Shown here: one piece after another, positions 15,708 to 25,011 of the stretch
Numbering within the stretch: the first letter of the stretch is position 1
Layout of the letters: each line of letters opens with the position of its first letter
DNA from: CALNYX01 sp942490925
Lineage (GTDB): Bacteria; Chlamydiota; Chlamydiia; Chlamydiales; JAAKFR01
Direction: 5' to 3'
DNA: 64,000 nt
Assembly: GCA_942490925.1 (NCBI GenBank)
Contig: CALNYX010000017.1
Coordinates: 1,364,001 to 1,428,000, forward strand
Program-made: the position numbers and the translations under genes
Notes under the pieces: model-generated
Told to the model about the DNA's origin: nothing
Database searches by the model: none
The model's input: the letters and a program-made list of their open reading frames with translations, nothing else

Positions 15708-17603
15708 ATGTTTAAAGTTAATTATTTAGATGATATAGTCCCTCAAGTTAATTGTTCAGATGATACAGTTCCTCTTCTCTGTCCAGATGCTCAAAGAAGT
15801 GCTCAAGCAGAGAGTGTAACTTCTGTTTACGAACGCCATGTTCTAAGAAAGCTCTCTGGACATCAGAAGCCAATTATCAGTTGCTTAAAGATTAATGATG
15901 AAAGGGTAATGACCAGTTCAGGCGATGGCACTGTGCGCGTGTGGGACCTGAAAGGTCATGAACCACCTACTATTCTGCGCATCAAGCAGGGGTGCCTTTT
16001 GTGGGCGCAGCTTCATGATGGTAGAATCCTTTCTTCAACCCCTTGTAGAAAACAACTCCATTGGTGGTCAATTGAGCCTTTTGAGCTGCAAAAGAGTTAT
16101 GGGACCTTCGGGGCAGTAAGCGCAGCGATTGAGTTGACTGTTTTCCCAAATAGCGTTGCCTATGGGACTGAAATGGGAAAAATTGTCATTTTAAATTACG
16201 AAAGAGGGTGTGCACTAAAGGTTATTGATCAGGCTCACAAAGGACCAATTAATTGCCTCTACCAGCTTAGTGGCCATCAACTTCTTTCATCTGCGCGTGA
16301 TGATAAGACTATCCATTGGGACATGAATGATTTTACACAGCTTTCAAAAAAAGGGGGGGTAGAGACGTTGTGTTGCCTAGAGATAAATGGATGCATCGTA
16401 ACAGGTGGGAGTGATGATACTTTGCGTAGCGGCGATACAGTTGTTCAAAGCAATGATCGAATCTATGCTCTTCGAAAAATTGATGAGCGTTATTTTGCCT
16501 CAGCCTCAAATACTTCTAGAGTCCAAGTGTGGGATTTCCAGACGCTTGAACAAGTTGCCTGTTTAAAAGGGCATATTGGTACAGTATGTGGAGTTTTTAG
16601 CGTGAGCAATGGCTCAATTGCTTCATTTGGGTATGATGATCCCTTACTATATGTTTGGTCAGCGGCAAGTCAAGTTGACCCTTCCGGCTATGTTCTCCCT
16701 GAAAGTGATGCCAAAATAGCAGCGGTCATCACAAGTGGAGAACTTTTTCAAAATTTCTCATATGTTCAGTTGCTAGCCGGGGATAATGTAAAGCAGATTG
16801 TCAGTATAAACGCCCATCGAATGATTTGCTGTCTCAAATCAGGAGGATTTTGCTTTCTAGAAAGTCAAGGGGTGAGCAAGGTTTATTTAGGTGATAACAC
16901 GATTCTACTCTCACCTTGGGATGATCAGCAAGCCGTAATTGGATTGGATGGGAAAGTCCTGGCTATATGGAACTTTGCACAGAAGAAGGCAGTACATCGT
17001 ACTGTAGGGCCTAAGGAGAAAAGCATCAGTTGTGTTTTGCCTGTCAGTTCTGAAAACATTGCTTTTGGCTGCACAGATGGAAGTGTTTGGGTTTGGAATC
17101 TCAATTCACAGAACTGCAGATTACTGAAAAAAAATCAACACGCAGGACCTGTAAGAAAATTAGTGCTGGGGCTAAATGGGGCATTTATGTCTGTTGGAGA
17201 AGATAAGACCCTCTATTGGAGTCTAGGAAATGATCCTAAGGAGAAAACGGAGTGTTATGCACTCTGTTTACCAAGTGGGAATGTGATCTACCGCCCTGAA
17301 AAATCAATGCTACTTTTTACAGCTCTTGGCCAGGCTTTACATACATTTAGTTACAAGGGAGGCGCTGTCGTAAAAGCGATTCCGCTTGCTGGTAGTGATA
17401 AGCTTTTTGCAACAGCTTCAGAAGATGGAACGATCTGTATTTGGAATATTGAAAAGAGAAATCCCCTGGCAACGCTGAGAGGGAATAATACTTTCCTCTC
17501 AGACCTTGTTCAAAGGTCTGATGGTTGCCTGATCGCTTGTGGTAATAAGGGAGTCGATAGATTCACTTTTGCTCTTCCAAAGAAGAAGAGCTGGTTCAAA
17601 TAA
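15708..17603 (+). CDS. WD40-repeat protein
   Basis: 631 residues with no signal peptide or membrane helix, largely WD40 repeats. Clear repeat endings include DGTVRVWDLKGHE, DDKTIHWDMND, SRVQVWDFQTLEQVACLKGH, LYVWSAAS, LAIWNFAQKKA, GSVWVWNLNSQN, KTLYWSLGND and DGTICIWNIEKRNPLATLRGN, so at least eight repeats and perhaps two propellers. Such proteins are eukaryote-like protein-interaction scaffolds. It stands alone, with its own promoter, directly after an IS element and before the respiratory cluster, which marks it as accessory. A secreted role is possible but nothing in the N-terminus shows it. Confidence 0.8.
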   Translation: MFKVNYLDDIVPQVNCSDDTVPLLCPDAQRSAQAESVTSVYERHVLRKLSGHQKPIISCLKINDERVMTSSGDGTVRVWDLKGHEPPTILRIKQGCLLWAQLHDGRILSSTPCRKQLHWWSIEPFELQKSYGTFGAVSAAIELTVFPNSVAYGTEMGKIVILNYERGCALKVIDQAHKGPINCLYQLSGHQLLSSARDDKTIHWDMNDFTQLSKKGGVETLCCLEINGCIVTGGSDDTLRSGDTVVQSNDRIYALRKIDERYFASASNTSRVQVWDFQTLEQVACLKGHIGTVCGVFSVSNGSIASFGYDDPLLYVWSAASQVDPSGYVLPESDAKIAAVITSGELFQNFSYVQLLAGDNVKQIVSINAHRMICCLKSGGFCFLESQGVSKVYLGDNTILLSPWDDQQAVIGLDGKVLAIWNFAQKKAVHRTVGPKEKSISCVLPVSSENIAFGCTDGSVWVWNLNSQNCRLLKKNQHAGPVRKLVLGLNGAFMSVGEDKTLYWSLGNDPKEKTECYALCLPSGNVIYRPEKSMLLFTALGQALHTFSYKGGAVVKAIPLAGSDKLFATASEDGTICIWNIEKRNPLATLRGNNTFLSDLVQRSDGCLIACGNKGVDRFTFALPKKKSWFK

Positions 17604-17652
17604 GCGCGATAAACTTTTCCTGCATACCAGGATCGACTCAAGACACATAAAA

Positions 17653-17681
17653 TTTGAAATACAGGGTTTGCTGTGCTACAG
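17653..17681 (+). promoter_or_regulatory. Candidate promoter of the respiratory cluster
   Basis: TTGAAA (17653-17658), 17-nt spacer, TACAGT (17676-17681). The predicted start would fall just before the ATG at 17691, giving a nearly leaderless message. It would conflict with the alternative GTG start at 17673. Confidence 0.35.
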
Positions 17682-17690
17682 TCAATCCCT

Positions 17691-19523
17691 ATGAATGAAA
17701 AGCTCAAACGGATTTATCGAGAAGCATACGATGTTGTTATCCCCGACCTTGACTACTATCTAAGGCAAATCGATTGTCGCGACGGTTGCCCTGTAAACAC
17801 TGACGGTCGTGGCTACATGCTGGCTATTCACTCTGGAAATCTGTTGGAGGGATACAAAATTGCACGCGGTCCCAATCCCTTTGCTTCGATCTGCGGCATC
17901 ATTTGTGGTGCTCCTTGTGAAATTGCATGCCGGCGCGATCGTGTCGATAAAACTCTGACGATCCGCGCGCAGAAGCGCTATCTAGATGAGTGGTTTGGGC
18001 TCGATAAACAGGCGCATATCAAATCACTAGAATTTAGCTATGCGCGCGGCTCTACAACACCAAAGTCAAATGGTTTGAAAGTCGCATGTGTCGGCGCCGG
18101 GGTTGCGTCACTCACTTGTGCACATGACTTATTACGTTTGGGCTACGCTGTTGATGTTTATGAACAGATGCCGTTGCCAGGCGGCTTACTTGTCTACGGA
18201 GTGCCGAACTATCGGTTGAAAAATGAGGTCGCGATCAATGAGTGCGCAGCGATTGAGCATTTGGGAGCCAGGATTCACTACAATACGAAAGTTGGGCGAG
18301 ATATCACACTTAGTGAACTTGAAAAGCAATACGATACGATATTTATCGGTAATGGGCTGTGGAAATCTCGAGAGTTACCAATCCCAGATTTTGAAGCACC
18401 AGATATCATTCGTGGTGTCGAATATCTACGGCTACTTTGCGCAGAGCAGAAGTGGAAGATAGGGGAACAAGTTATCGTTGTTGGCGGGGGAAACGTCGCA
18501 TTTGATGTCGCCCGCTCTTCTGTCCGCAATGGAGCTAAACATGTGACGATGGTTTGCTTGGAGGCGCGCGATGAACAGACTGCTGATGAATTTGAAATCG
18601 AAGATGGGATGGAAGAGGGCGTTGCGATTGTCAACCGTGTCGGCCCTGTCTCTGTTGAGCGCGATGGGAGTGGAAAGATCATTGGGATCAAACTGCAACG
18701 AGTTCACTCGCTATTTGATGCAGATGGACGGTTTGCTCCCGACTTCATTGCCGAAACAGAGTTTGTCATCCCCTGTGATACGATAGCGCTTGCCATTGGC
18801 CAGGGGATGGACATGAGTCTGTTTGATGGGTGGGAGCGAAAAAACGAATTTGTCCTTGAGCGAGGTGTCATCAAAACAGAGAGAGAAACAGGGCGTACTT
18901 CAATCAAAGGGATTTATGCAGGCGGAGATGGGGCTTTTGGTCCAGCACTTTTCATCGATGCTGTGCGTCACGGTCAGAACTCAGCAAGAGCAATTGATGC
19001 AGACTTGCGCGGCACACGTCCCTACCAGGAATTTGTTGGTGAGTTTACAACTGTGCCACCGATGCGCGATAAGGCCTACTTGCGTACAAGTTGGTCTTTG
19101 CCAACAATGCAACCGGTTGAAAAACGGAAGCACTCTTTGCAACTGGTCGAAAACAACTACACAGACGAAGAGGTGCATCAACAATCCAATCGCTGCCTTC
19201 AGTGTCACATCTCTCCAGTGTTTGATGGCTCTTTATGCATCAAGTGCAATGGGTGTGTCGATGTCTGTCCTACCAATTGTTTAAAGCAGGTTTACATTTC
19301 CCAGATGAATTTGGATTTGGGTGAAGGGAATATGCGTAAAGCTGTTGATAATCACTATGGAGTTGATTCAGCGAGTATGAGTGATGAGGAGTTGAACCAG
19401 CTTGGCTCAGCGATGTTGAAGGATGAAGACCTTTGCATTCGGTGTGGGCTGTGCGCAGAAAAGTGTCCGACGCAAGCTGTGACGATGGATCTGATGAATT
19501 ATTCGTTCAGATGGATCGGGTAA
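17691..19523 (+). CDS. GltD-like FAD/NAD(P) oxidoreductase with C-terminal 2[4Fe-4S] ferredoxin domain
   Basis: About 610 residues. The N-terminal Fe-S domain shows CRDGCPV and CGIICGAPCEIAC as in GltD. The FAD fold has VGAGVASLTCAHDL (the usual GPAG replaced by GVAS); the NAD(P) fold has VVGGGNVAFDVARSS; then GIYAGGDGAFGP. The tail carries two ferredoxin motifs, CIKCNGCVDVCP and CIRCGLCAEKCP. No gltB-like large subunit is nearby, so it is not an ordinary glutamate synthase subunit; the position ahead of the bc/cbb3 genes suggests NAD(P)H-linked electron transfer to a ferredoxin or quinone. ATG 17691 matches the domain start; GTG 17673 with CAGGG upstream is an alternative. Confidence 0.8.
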   Translation: MNEKLKRIYREAYDVVIPDLDYYLRQIDCRDGCPVNTDGRGYMLAIHSGNLLEGYKIARGPNPFASICGIICGAPCEIACRRDRVDKTLTIRAQKRYLDEWFGLDKQAHIKSLEFSYARGSTTPKSNGLKVACVGAGVASLTCAHDLLRLGYAVDVYEQMPLPGGLLVYGVPNYRLKNEVAINECAAIEHLGARIHYNTKVGRDITLSELEKQYDTIFIGNGLWKSRELPIPDFEAPDIIRGVEYLRLLCAEQKWKIGEQVIVVGGGNVAFDVARSSVRNGAKHVTMVCLEARDEQTADEFEIEDGMEEGVAIVNRVGPVSVERDGSGKIIGIKLQRVHSLFDADGRFAPDFIAETEFVIPCDTIALAIGQGMDMSLFDGWERKNEFVLERGVIKTERETGRTSIKGIYAGGDGAFGPALFIDAVRHGQNSARAIDADLRGTRPYQEFVGEFTTVPPMRDKAYLRTSWSLPTMQPVEKRKHSLQLVENNYTDEEVHQQSNRCLQCHISPVFDGSLCIKCNGCVDVCPTNCLKQVYISQMNLDLGEGNMRKAVDNHYGVDSASMSDEELNQLGSAMLKDEDLCIRCGLCAEKCPTQAVTMDLMNYSFRWIG

Positions 19524-19555
19524 GGAGTCCTGGAGCATTATTTAGTGACTCCTTA
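19521..19555. repeat. Inverted repeat after the GltD-like gene
   Basis: TAAGGAGTC (19521-19529, includes the stop codon) and GACTCCTTA (19547-19555) form a perfect 9-bp stem with a 17-nt loop. No T-run follows, so it may process or attenuate the transcript ahead of the CcoS-like gene rather than end it. From 19554 on, TAAGAAACCTCTGAAATT resembles the ends of the MITE-like element at 47833-47999. Confidence 0.45.
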
Positions 19556-19584
19556 AGAAACCTCTGAAATTAAATAAAGTTGAG

Positions 19585-19734
19585 TTGAATATCGAGATCT
19601 TTTGGTTTATCATATTTTCTTTGATCGGTGGCATCGCCGCACTTGTGGTCTTTCTCTACTGTTTGAAGAAAGGACAGTTTGAGGATGTTGAAGAGACCAA
19701 GTACCAGGTGTTTCGCGATGATGAGGAGGATTAG
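19585..19734 (+). CDS. CcoS/FixS-like small membrane protein (first)
   Basis: 49 residues from a TTG at 19585, between the GltD-like and Rieske genes. One hydrophobic helix (FWFIIFSLIGGIAALVVFLY) is followed by KKGQFEDVEETKYQVFRDD, which matches the CcoS pattern (GQFDDLEGP...ILFDDD), a factor needed for cofactor insertion into cbb3 oxidase. Its TAG overlaps the GTG start of the Rieske gene by 1 nt. There is no ATG; TTG is the best start because it yields MNIEIF, like CcoS N-termini. Overlooked easily because of its size. Confidence 0.65.
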   Translation: MNIEIFWFIIFSLIGGIAALVVFLYCLKKGQFEDVEETKYQVFRDDEED

Positions 19735-20246
19735 TGCCAAAATATCGAAATAGTCTGCGCGTTGTTAAAGATACAAAAGAGCCAAAAGTTTCTAGACGTA
19801 AGTTTTTAGCGCTCATTGGTTGGGGCGCCGTAGCGGGTGTTGGTGGCATCTTGGCATCTGCAATGGGAGGCTTTCTCTATCCGAACGCTCTTAAGATTCC
19901 CCCAAGTGTTTTTTCCATTGGCAGGCCAGACGATGTTCTCTCTTCTGAAGGGCGCGTATTTCTTCCCGGACAGAAAGTTTTTGTTGAAGTTGCTCGTGGT
20001 CGTGTGCGTTGTCTCACAGCGATTTGCACACACCTAGGTTGTACTGTGAATGGTGTTGAAACGGGTTTTAAATGTCCATGTCACGGTTCGACATACGATT
20101 TGGATGGAAAAAATACGGGCGGACCAGCTCCAAGCCCGCTTGTCTACTTCCAGGTCTACAAAGGGGCCTCAGGAGAATTACTTGTTGATAAAAGTCGCGA
20201 AATCCATGTGCCAGCTGAATCATGGTACTCGCCAACTGCTGCGTGA
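19734..20246 (+). CDS. Rieske [2Fe-2S] protein of a bc-type complex
   Basis: 170 residues. Twin-arginine signal SRRKFLALIG followed by a single helix (about 27-50) anchoring it to the membrane, with the Fe-S domain outside the cytoplasm. Cluster ligands: CTHLGC (from residue 98) and CPCHGS (from residue 114). It takes electrons from quinol and passes them to cytochrome c. GTG start overlaps the CcoS-like stop; the stop overlaps the cytochrome b start as GTGA. Export should require Tat, and tatA/tatC lie at 28.1-29.0 kb. Confidence 0.92.
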   Translation: MPKYRNSLRVVKDTKEPKVSRRKFLALIGWGAVAGVGGILASAMGGFLYPNALKIPPSVFSIGRPDDVLSSEGRVFLPGQKVFVEVARGRVRCLTAICTHLGCTVNGVETGFKCPCHGSTYDLDGKNTGGPAPSPLVYFQVYKGASGELLVDKSREIHVPAESWYSPTAA

Positions 20247-21580
20247 AAAAGATGGCCTCATTTAAAGGGAAACCAAAAAAAAGCTTTTGGCAAACACTCG
20301 AAACGCTTCCTGCTGATTTTGTGCGTTCGATTTTTCGTCATCGCTATCCAAGCAATGATGTCGATCGCTCTGAGATCGTCTTCAAAAACTTTTTCCTCCA
20401 CATCCATCCAGTCAAGTGTCACAAAACAGCTGTTGATCCTTTTCACACACTCGGACTTGGCGCCATAACGGCAAGTCTTTTCTTCTTGCTTGTCATCACA
20501 GGCGTTGTCTTGATGTTTTTCTACATTCCTGCTGTTGATCGCGCCTACACTATTCTTGTCGACTGGCTTGACACGACACCATTTGCGATGATGTGGCGCA
20601 ACATTCATCGATGGAGCGCGCAGTTGATGGTGCTCTTTGTCTTCCTCCACATGAGTCGCGTCTTTTACATGGGGGCCTATAAGGGAGAGCGGAAATTCAA
20701 TTGGATGATCGGTGTGATCTTGATGGTCATTACCCTTTTTCTCTCATTCACTGGCTATCTTTTACCTTGGGATCAACTCGCTTTTTGGGCCATTACAGTC
20801 GGCTCTGAGATTGCGGGTTATGTTCCAGGGATTCCAGGGATGCAGTATAACATCAACAAACTGATGCTATTGGGGTCGACAACGGTGGGGCAAGATGCAT
20901 TGATTCGCTTCTACGTTCTGCACGTGATGGTCCTACCCCTTCTTTTAGGAACCTTTTTAGGGGTCCATTTCTGGAGAATCCGAAAAGATGGAGGGTTAGC
21001 TCGTCCTCCAGATCGTTGGCGTCCAGATCCTTATAGAGTTGTGCAACGCTCTGACACCAAAGAGTCATTTGCCCCTGGTGTCCGTCGAACCTATGGCTTG
21101 ATGGAGCTTGTCAGGGGTGCAAATCCCACAGTCGACAGAGGACCAGAGAATTACGTCTTTACCTGGCCAAACTTGCTCAGAGCAGAATTAATGGTCTTTT
21201 TGGGCACTGCTGCACTTGTTGTGCTCCTTTCGCTCTTTATTGATGCACCTCTAGAAGAGATCGCAAACCCTTCTAAACCAACAAATCCTGCAAAAGCACC
21301 CTGGTATTTCTTAGGGTTACAAGAGATGGTCTCTTACAATGCTTTTTGGGGAGGTGTGGGTATTCCGATGTTGATTATCATAGGGTTAGCGCTTATTCCT
21401 TATCTTGATCGGAATCCTCAAGGTGAAGGTGTTTGGTTCCACAAGAGCCGCTATTTCGGTATTTTTCTCTACACAACATTCATGACAATCCAAGGGCTTT
21501 TAGTCGTAGTTGGAGTCTTTTTCCGAGGCCCCAACTGGAGTTGGATTTGGCCATGGACTGACAATTTTGCGAGGCATTAG
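20243..21580 (+). CDS. Cytochrome b of a bc-type quinol oxidoreductase
   Basis: About 445 residues from GTG 20243 (ATG 20252 is an alternative; the longer ATG at 20222 overlaps Rieske). Haem-binding histidines in NIHRWSAQLMVLFVFLHMSR and VLHVMVLPLLLGTFLGVHF, each pair spaced as in b/b6 proteins. The Qo-site motif is APWYFLGLQEM in place of PEWY. Eight hydrophobic helices are visible, so the b6- and subunit IV-like parts are in one chain. Inner membrane. Ends 1 nt into the multihaem cytochrome gene, indicating coupled translation. Confidence 0.92.
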   Translation: MKKMASFKGKPKKSFWQTLETLPADFVRSIFRHRYPSNDVDRSEIVFKNFFLHIHPVKCHKTAVDPFHTLGLGAITASLFFLLVITGVVLMFFYIPAVDRAYTILVDWLDTTPFAMMWRNIHRWSAQLMVLFVFLHMSRVFYMGAYKGERKFNWMIGVILMVITLFLSFTGYLLPWDQLAFWAITVGSEIAGYVPGIPGMQYNINKLMLLGSTTVGQDALIRFYVLHVMVLPLLLGTFLGVHFWRIRKDGGLARPPDRWRPDPYRVVQRSDTKESFAPGVRRTYGLMELVRGANPTVDRGPENYVFTWPNLLRAELMVFLGTAALVVLLSLFIDAPLEEIANPSKPTNPAKAPWYFLGLQEMVSYNAFWGGVGIPMLIIIGLALIPYLDRNPQGEGVWFHKSRYFGIFLYTTFMTIQGLLVVVGVFFRGPNWSWIWPWTDNFARH

Positions 21581-24500
21581 TGCGCTATCAAACAGGTTAT
21601 CAATACGCTTTGATCTTTTTTGCAGCGCTTGTCGTCTTTTCAATTGGTGTGTTTGTCTACAAAGAGCTTTTTCCTGAGTATAAGACCTACCAGTATGCCT
21701 ATAAAGAGCTTGAGGCACTACGTTCAAAGGTGACTGGAGAAAAACCGGCTCCATTTGCAACAGGGATTCGTCAGATCATGATTCCTGATCCTGACAATGG
21801 CCCTGAAGTGATTGATCGTTGCACGTCGTGTCACGTCGCAATGAACCTCCCTCATTTTTCTCCAAAGCGTCTGGCGCTTGATGTGAATGACAATCCCATT
21901 GTCGATGCTCAAGGTGATCCTGTACTGGAAGCTAACCCGAGTTACATCTGGACAGAGGTAGGCGAGAAGGCGAAGCATCTAGACACAAAAGAAATGCGCA
22001 TGGCGCTGATGGCTCACCCGCTGATAGGAGCTGAAACACGACCTTTTGAATACCATTCAATGGAAGAGTATGGCTGTACAACTTGTCACAGTGGTAATGG
22101 ACGTGCACTGGTTGCAAAACGTGCTCATGGACCTGTTTTCGACGAAACGTATGAACCGGCTGACCTGGGCAAGAAGCCGCAATTCTTAGAGATCGATGAG
22201 GAGCATGATCCACTTCTTGCGAGGATGTATAACAACAAGCCTGGTCATGATTTGGTCTTTCAGACAACGCCGCTTTTTGTTGGGCCGCTCATGACAGCAA
22301 AGTGTATGCAGTGTCACCAGTCGACTGCATCAGAGATGCAGGCAACGCTTGAGAAGATTACAGATTTGGAAGCAAAGAAAAAAGAGCAGGTCGCACTTCT
22401 AGAAAAAGGGATTGAAGATGATAAATCAGCGCTAGCTGCATTGACGGATTTACAAGCGCGTTTGAAGAGTGAGGGATATGCCAAGACAATTGCTTGGTTG
22501 CAAGAGCAGCTGGGGGATTTTCGCCTCTCTTCGGAGCAACTCGATGCATACGCTGGGCAGCTGACATTCATGCAGACGAACAAAGAGAATCCAGATGAAG
22601 CGATTGTCAAACAGCTTGACATGCTTGGGAAGCATTCTATTTTGGCAAAAGAGCAGATGTTGGCAGAAATTGAGCCAACGCTTGAAATGTTTGATCGAGC
22701 AAAGGCTCCTCTTTTTGTTGCAGGTCAAGATAAGCAAGTGGTAAGTAAGATGCGCTCACAAGTTGACCGGTTAACGGTGAGCTACCAAAGAGGGCAAGAA
22801 CTTTTTCTTTCTCAGGCCTGTTATGCTTGCCATCGCATTGCTGGCTTTTCACGCTCGAGTGTTGGTCCTGAGTTGACAACTGCAGGTTTGAGTTATCCCT
22901 GGTTTATCAAAGAGTCGATTGTATGGCCTCAGGCTGATTTGCCCTCTTCAACGATGCCGAATTTTCATCTCGATCATGAAGAGCTTGGCGATCTGATGGC
23001 ATTTTTGATGGCACAAACAGGTAATCGCAAGGTGCAATCAGAAGTGGAACATCAAATCGCGCTCAACCAGTGGGAAGCTGGCGAGAAAATGGCGTGGGAA
23101 AAACCCGTTGCTCCGACGCAGATTCATGACTTGCGCGCTGGGATGATGATCTATGCAACACAAGGGTGCGCCGCTTGTCACAAGTTGGAAGGGTTTGAAT
23201 CTAATCTTGCAGTTGAAGATGAGCTCTGGTTCAAAAAGTTGTTTCCTGAACAGATTACAGGATCAAAGTTAGCAGCAGTAGTTGAAGCACATGGCAAAGA
23301 GATCGAAGCGCAGTTTAAGCAGGTTCGCAAGAATGGGATCTTAGAAGAGATTGAGCTCGGCTATCCCGGATTGCTTATGGGGTACTACTCTAACTTCAAG
23401 TTTGCAGCGCGCAAAGGAAATGAAGACTTATTGAACAAGGTGTTGATGGGTTATATTCAAGCCTATGGACTTGGTCGTGACATTGCACCAGCGCTTAATT
23501 GGTCAGGAGTCTACCGAGATAATGCCTGGCTAATGGGACATTTTCACAATCCAAATGCTTATACTGCAAAATCGATCATGCCTGTCATGCCATTTGATGA
23601 TACGAAATTCTACACACTCAACTACATGTTGCATAAGCTAGGGGAAAAAAATCGTGATGCATTGCAACAAGTTTGGAAAAAAGATGGATTTGATCCGCCA
23701 GCAGCTTATACAGCGCTTTGCTCTTCCTGTCATGGCCCAAATCGCCAAGGAAATGGACTTGTCTCTGAGTGGATCTACCCGATCCCTAAAAACCTGAGAG
23801 ATCCTGTTTTCTTACGCAGTTTGACTAAAGAGCGTGCAATCGATTCGATCTGGCACGGCGTTTCTGGCACACCGATGCCGCCTTGGGGAGAGACTATCGA
23901 AGGGGAACCTGTACTCAACTATGCTCAGATTGTAAAGCTAGTCGACTGGTTGTATCAAGGATTGCCACCAATGCCGCGGCAAGCAAGTGAAGAAGAGAAG
24001 TGGAACTATACTCCAGAGATGGTTGTGCAAGAGATGGAAAAAGAGCGCGAGCTGTTGCAGCCCTCACACAAACCTGTCGATGTTGCAACCTACTTTGAAG
24101 TGCGCCCCAATCCGATTCCTGGCCCAGATAAAGAGCTCTATTTCATCAGAGAGCAGTTTTATACCCCTGAGAATTTGGAGGAGGGAAGAGAGTACTACGA
24201 TGTGAACTGCGCAACTTGTCATGGAAAAGATGGTGGAGGAACAGGTTTACGCTCGACATCCATGGTTGAAGCAAAACCTCGTATGCTCACCAATTTGCCT
24301 TGGATACGTTCACGCGATGATCTCCGTTTACTTCGCTCCATCAAATATGGTGTAGCTGGCACTGCGATGATCCCTTGGGGAGATCAGACAACCGCGGCTC
24401 AACGAATGGAACTGGTGATGTACATTCGAGAGCTGACACGTATGCAAATTCTGCGCGATGACTTTGAAGAAGTGATCTATGATGTGTTCGATCGCCGAGA

Positions 24501-25011
24501 ACTCGAACTGAATGAAGCACGCATTCCAAACTATGAAGCACTGGAGAAATTACAAACAGCCTATGATCAAGCTGTTTTAGAGGGTGCTCCGCTCACCATG
24601 AAAAAAGAGCTAGCTGAAAAGCGAGCAATTGATGCGCGCTACCTAGAAGAGATTGAGCTTCTTCAGCAAGAGCGTGAAATCTATAGAACACTCGGCTTGC
24701 AGCTCATTGGTAAGGAGCTTCCCTCGCCGATTATTGAGAGTTACTTTGAGTTTCTACATGAGCGCAAAGGTGAGCCTCTTGCAGTGATTGGCTATCTTGA
24801 TCAAGTGATCGCGGATTATCAGAAGCAGCTTGATGATCTCACCCAAGGACTCAGTGATATGGAAATTGTCCAGAATAAGCGTGTACAAAAAGTGATTACA
24901 GAGCAACGTGGCTACATCAACTTGCGCACGAAGCTAATGATGGGGGTTTCAAACGGTAAAAGACTGCAGGAAAAACAGCGAGACCTCTATAATGCCCTCC
25001 ATGATGCATGA
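21580..25011 (+). CDS. Very large membrane-anchored multihaem cytochrome c (seven CxxCH)
   Basis: 1143 residues from a GTG overlapping the cytochrome b stop. One N-terminal membrane anchor (about 8-28, YALIFFAALVVFSIGVFVY). Haem motifs, by approximate residue: CTSCH 81, CTTCH 167, CMQCH 242, CYACH 413, CAACH 530, CSSCH 714, CATCH 876. The last four sit in mono-haem cytochrome c folds, the first three in a separate N-terminal part; a helical, charged stretch separates them (250-400) and the final 190 residues are coiled-coil-like. Probably carries electrons from the Rieske protein to the cbb3 oxidase. Such a fusion has no equivalent I can name. Confidence 0.85.
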   Translation: MRYQTGYQYALIFFAALVVFSIGVFVYKELFPEYKTYQYAYKELEALRSKVTGEKPAPFATGIRQIMIPDPDNGPEVIDRCTSCHVAMNLPHFSPKRLALDVNDNPIVDAQGDPVLEANPSYIWTEVGEKAKHLDTKEMRMALMAHPLIGAETRPFEYHSMEEYGCTTCHSGNGRALVAKRAHGPVFDETYEPADLGKKPQFLEIDEEHDPLLARMYNNKPGHDLVFQTTPLFVGPLMTAKCMQCHQSTASEMQATLEKITDLEAKKKEQVALLEKGIEDDKSALAALTDLQARLKSEGYAKTIAWLQEQLGDFRLSSEQLDAYAGQLTFMQTNKENPDEAIVKQLDMLGKHSILAKEQMLAEIEPTLEMFDRAKAPLFVAGQDKQVVSKMRSQVDRLTVSYQRGQELFLSQACYACHRIAGFSRSSVGPELTTAGLSYPWFIKESIVWPQADLPSSTMPNFHLDHEELGDLMAFLMAQTGNRKVQSEVEHQIALNQWEAGEKMAWEKPVAPTQIHDLRAGMMIYATQGCAACHKLEGFESNLAVEDELWFKKLFPEQITGSKLAAVVEAHGKEIEAQFKQVRKNGILEEIELGYPGLLMGYYSNFKFAARKGNEDLLNKVLMGYIQAYGLGRDIAPALNWSGVYRDNAWLMGHFHNPNAYTAKSIMPVMPFDDTKFYTLNYMLHKLGEKNRDALQQVWKKDGFDPPAAYTALCSSCHGPNRQGNGLVSEWIYPIPKNLRDPVFLRSLTKERAIDSIWHGVSGTPMPPWGETIEGEPVLNYAQIVKLVDWLYQGLPPMPRQASEEEKWNYTPEMVVQEMEKERELLQPSHKPVDVATYFEVRPNPIPGPDKELYFIREQFYTPENLEEGREYYDVNCATCHGKDGGGTGLRSTSMVEAKPRMLTNLPWIRSRDDLRLLRSIKYGVAGTAMIPWGDQTTAAQRMELVMYIRELTRMQILRDDFEEVIYDVFDRRELELNEARIPNYEALEKLQTAYDQAVLEGAPLTMKKELAEKRAIDARYLEEIELLQQEREIYRTLGLQLIGKELPSPIIESYFEFLHERKGEPLAVIGYLDQVIADYQKQLDDLTQGLSDMEIVQNKRVQKVITEQRGYINLRTKLMMGVSNGKRLQEKQRDLYNALHDA

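Noticed and set aside
22314..22879. Several overlapping minus-strand open frames
   Set aside because: Antisense shadows of the multihaem cytochrome c gene, with no supporting motifs.
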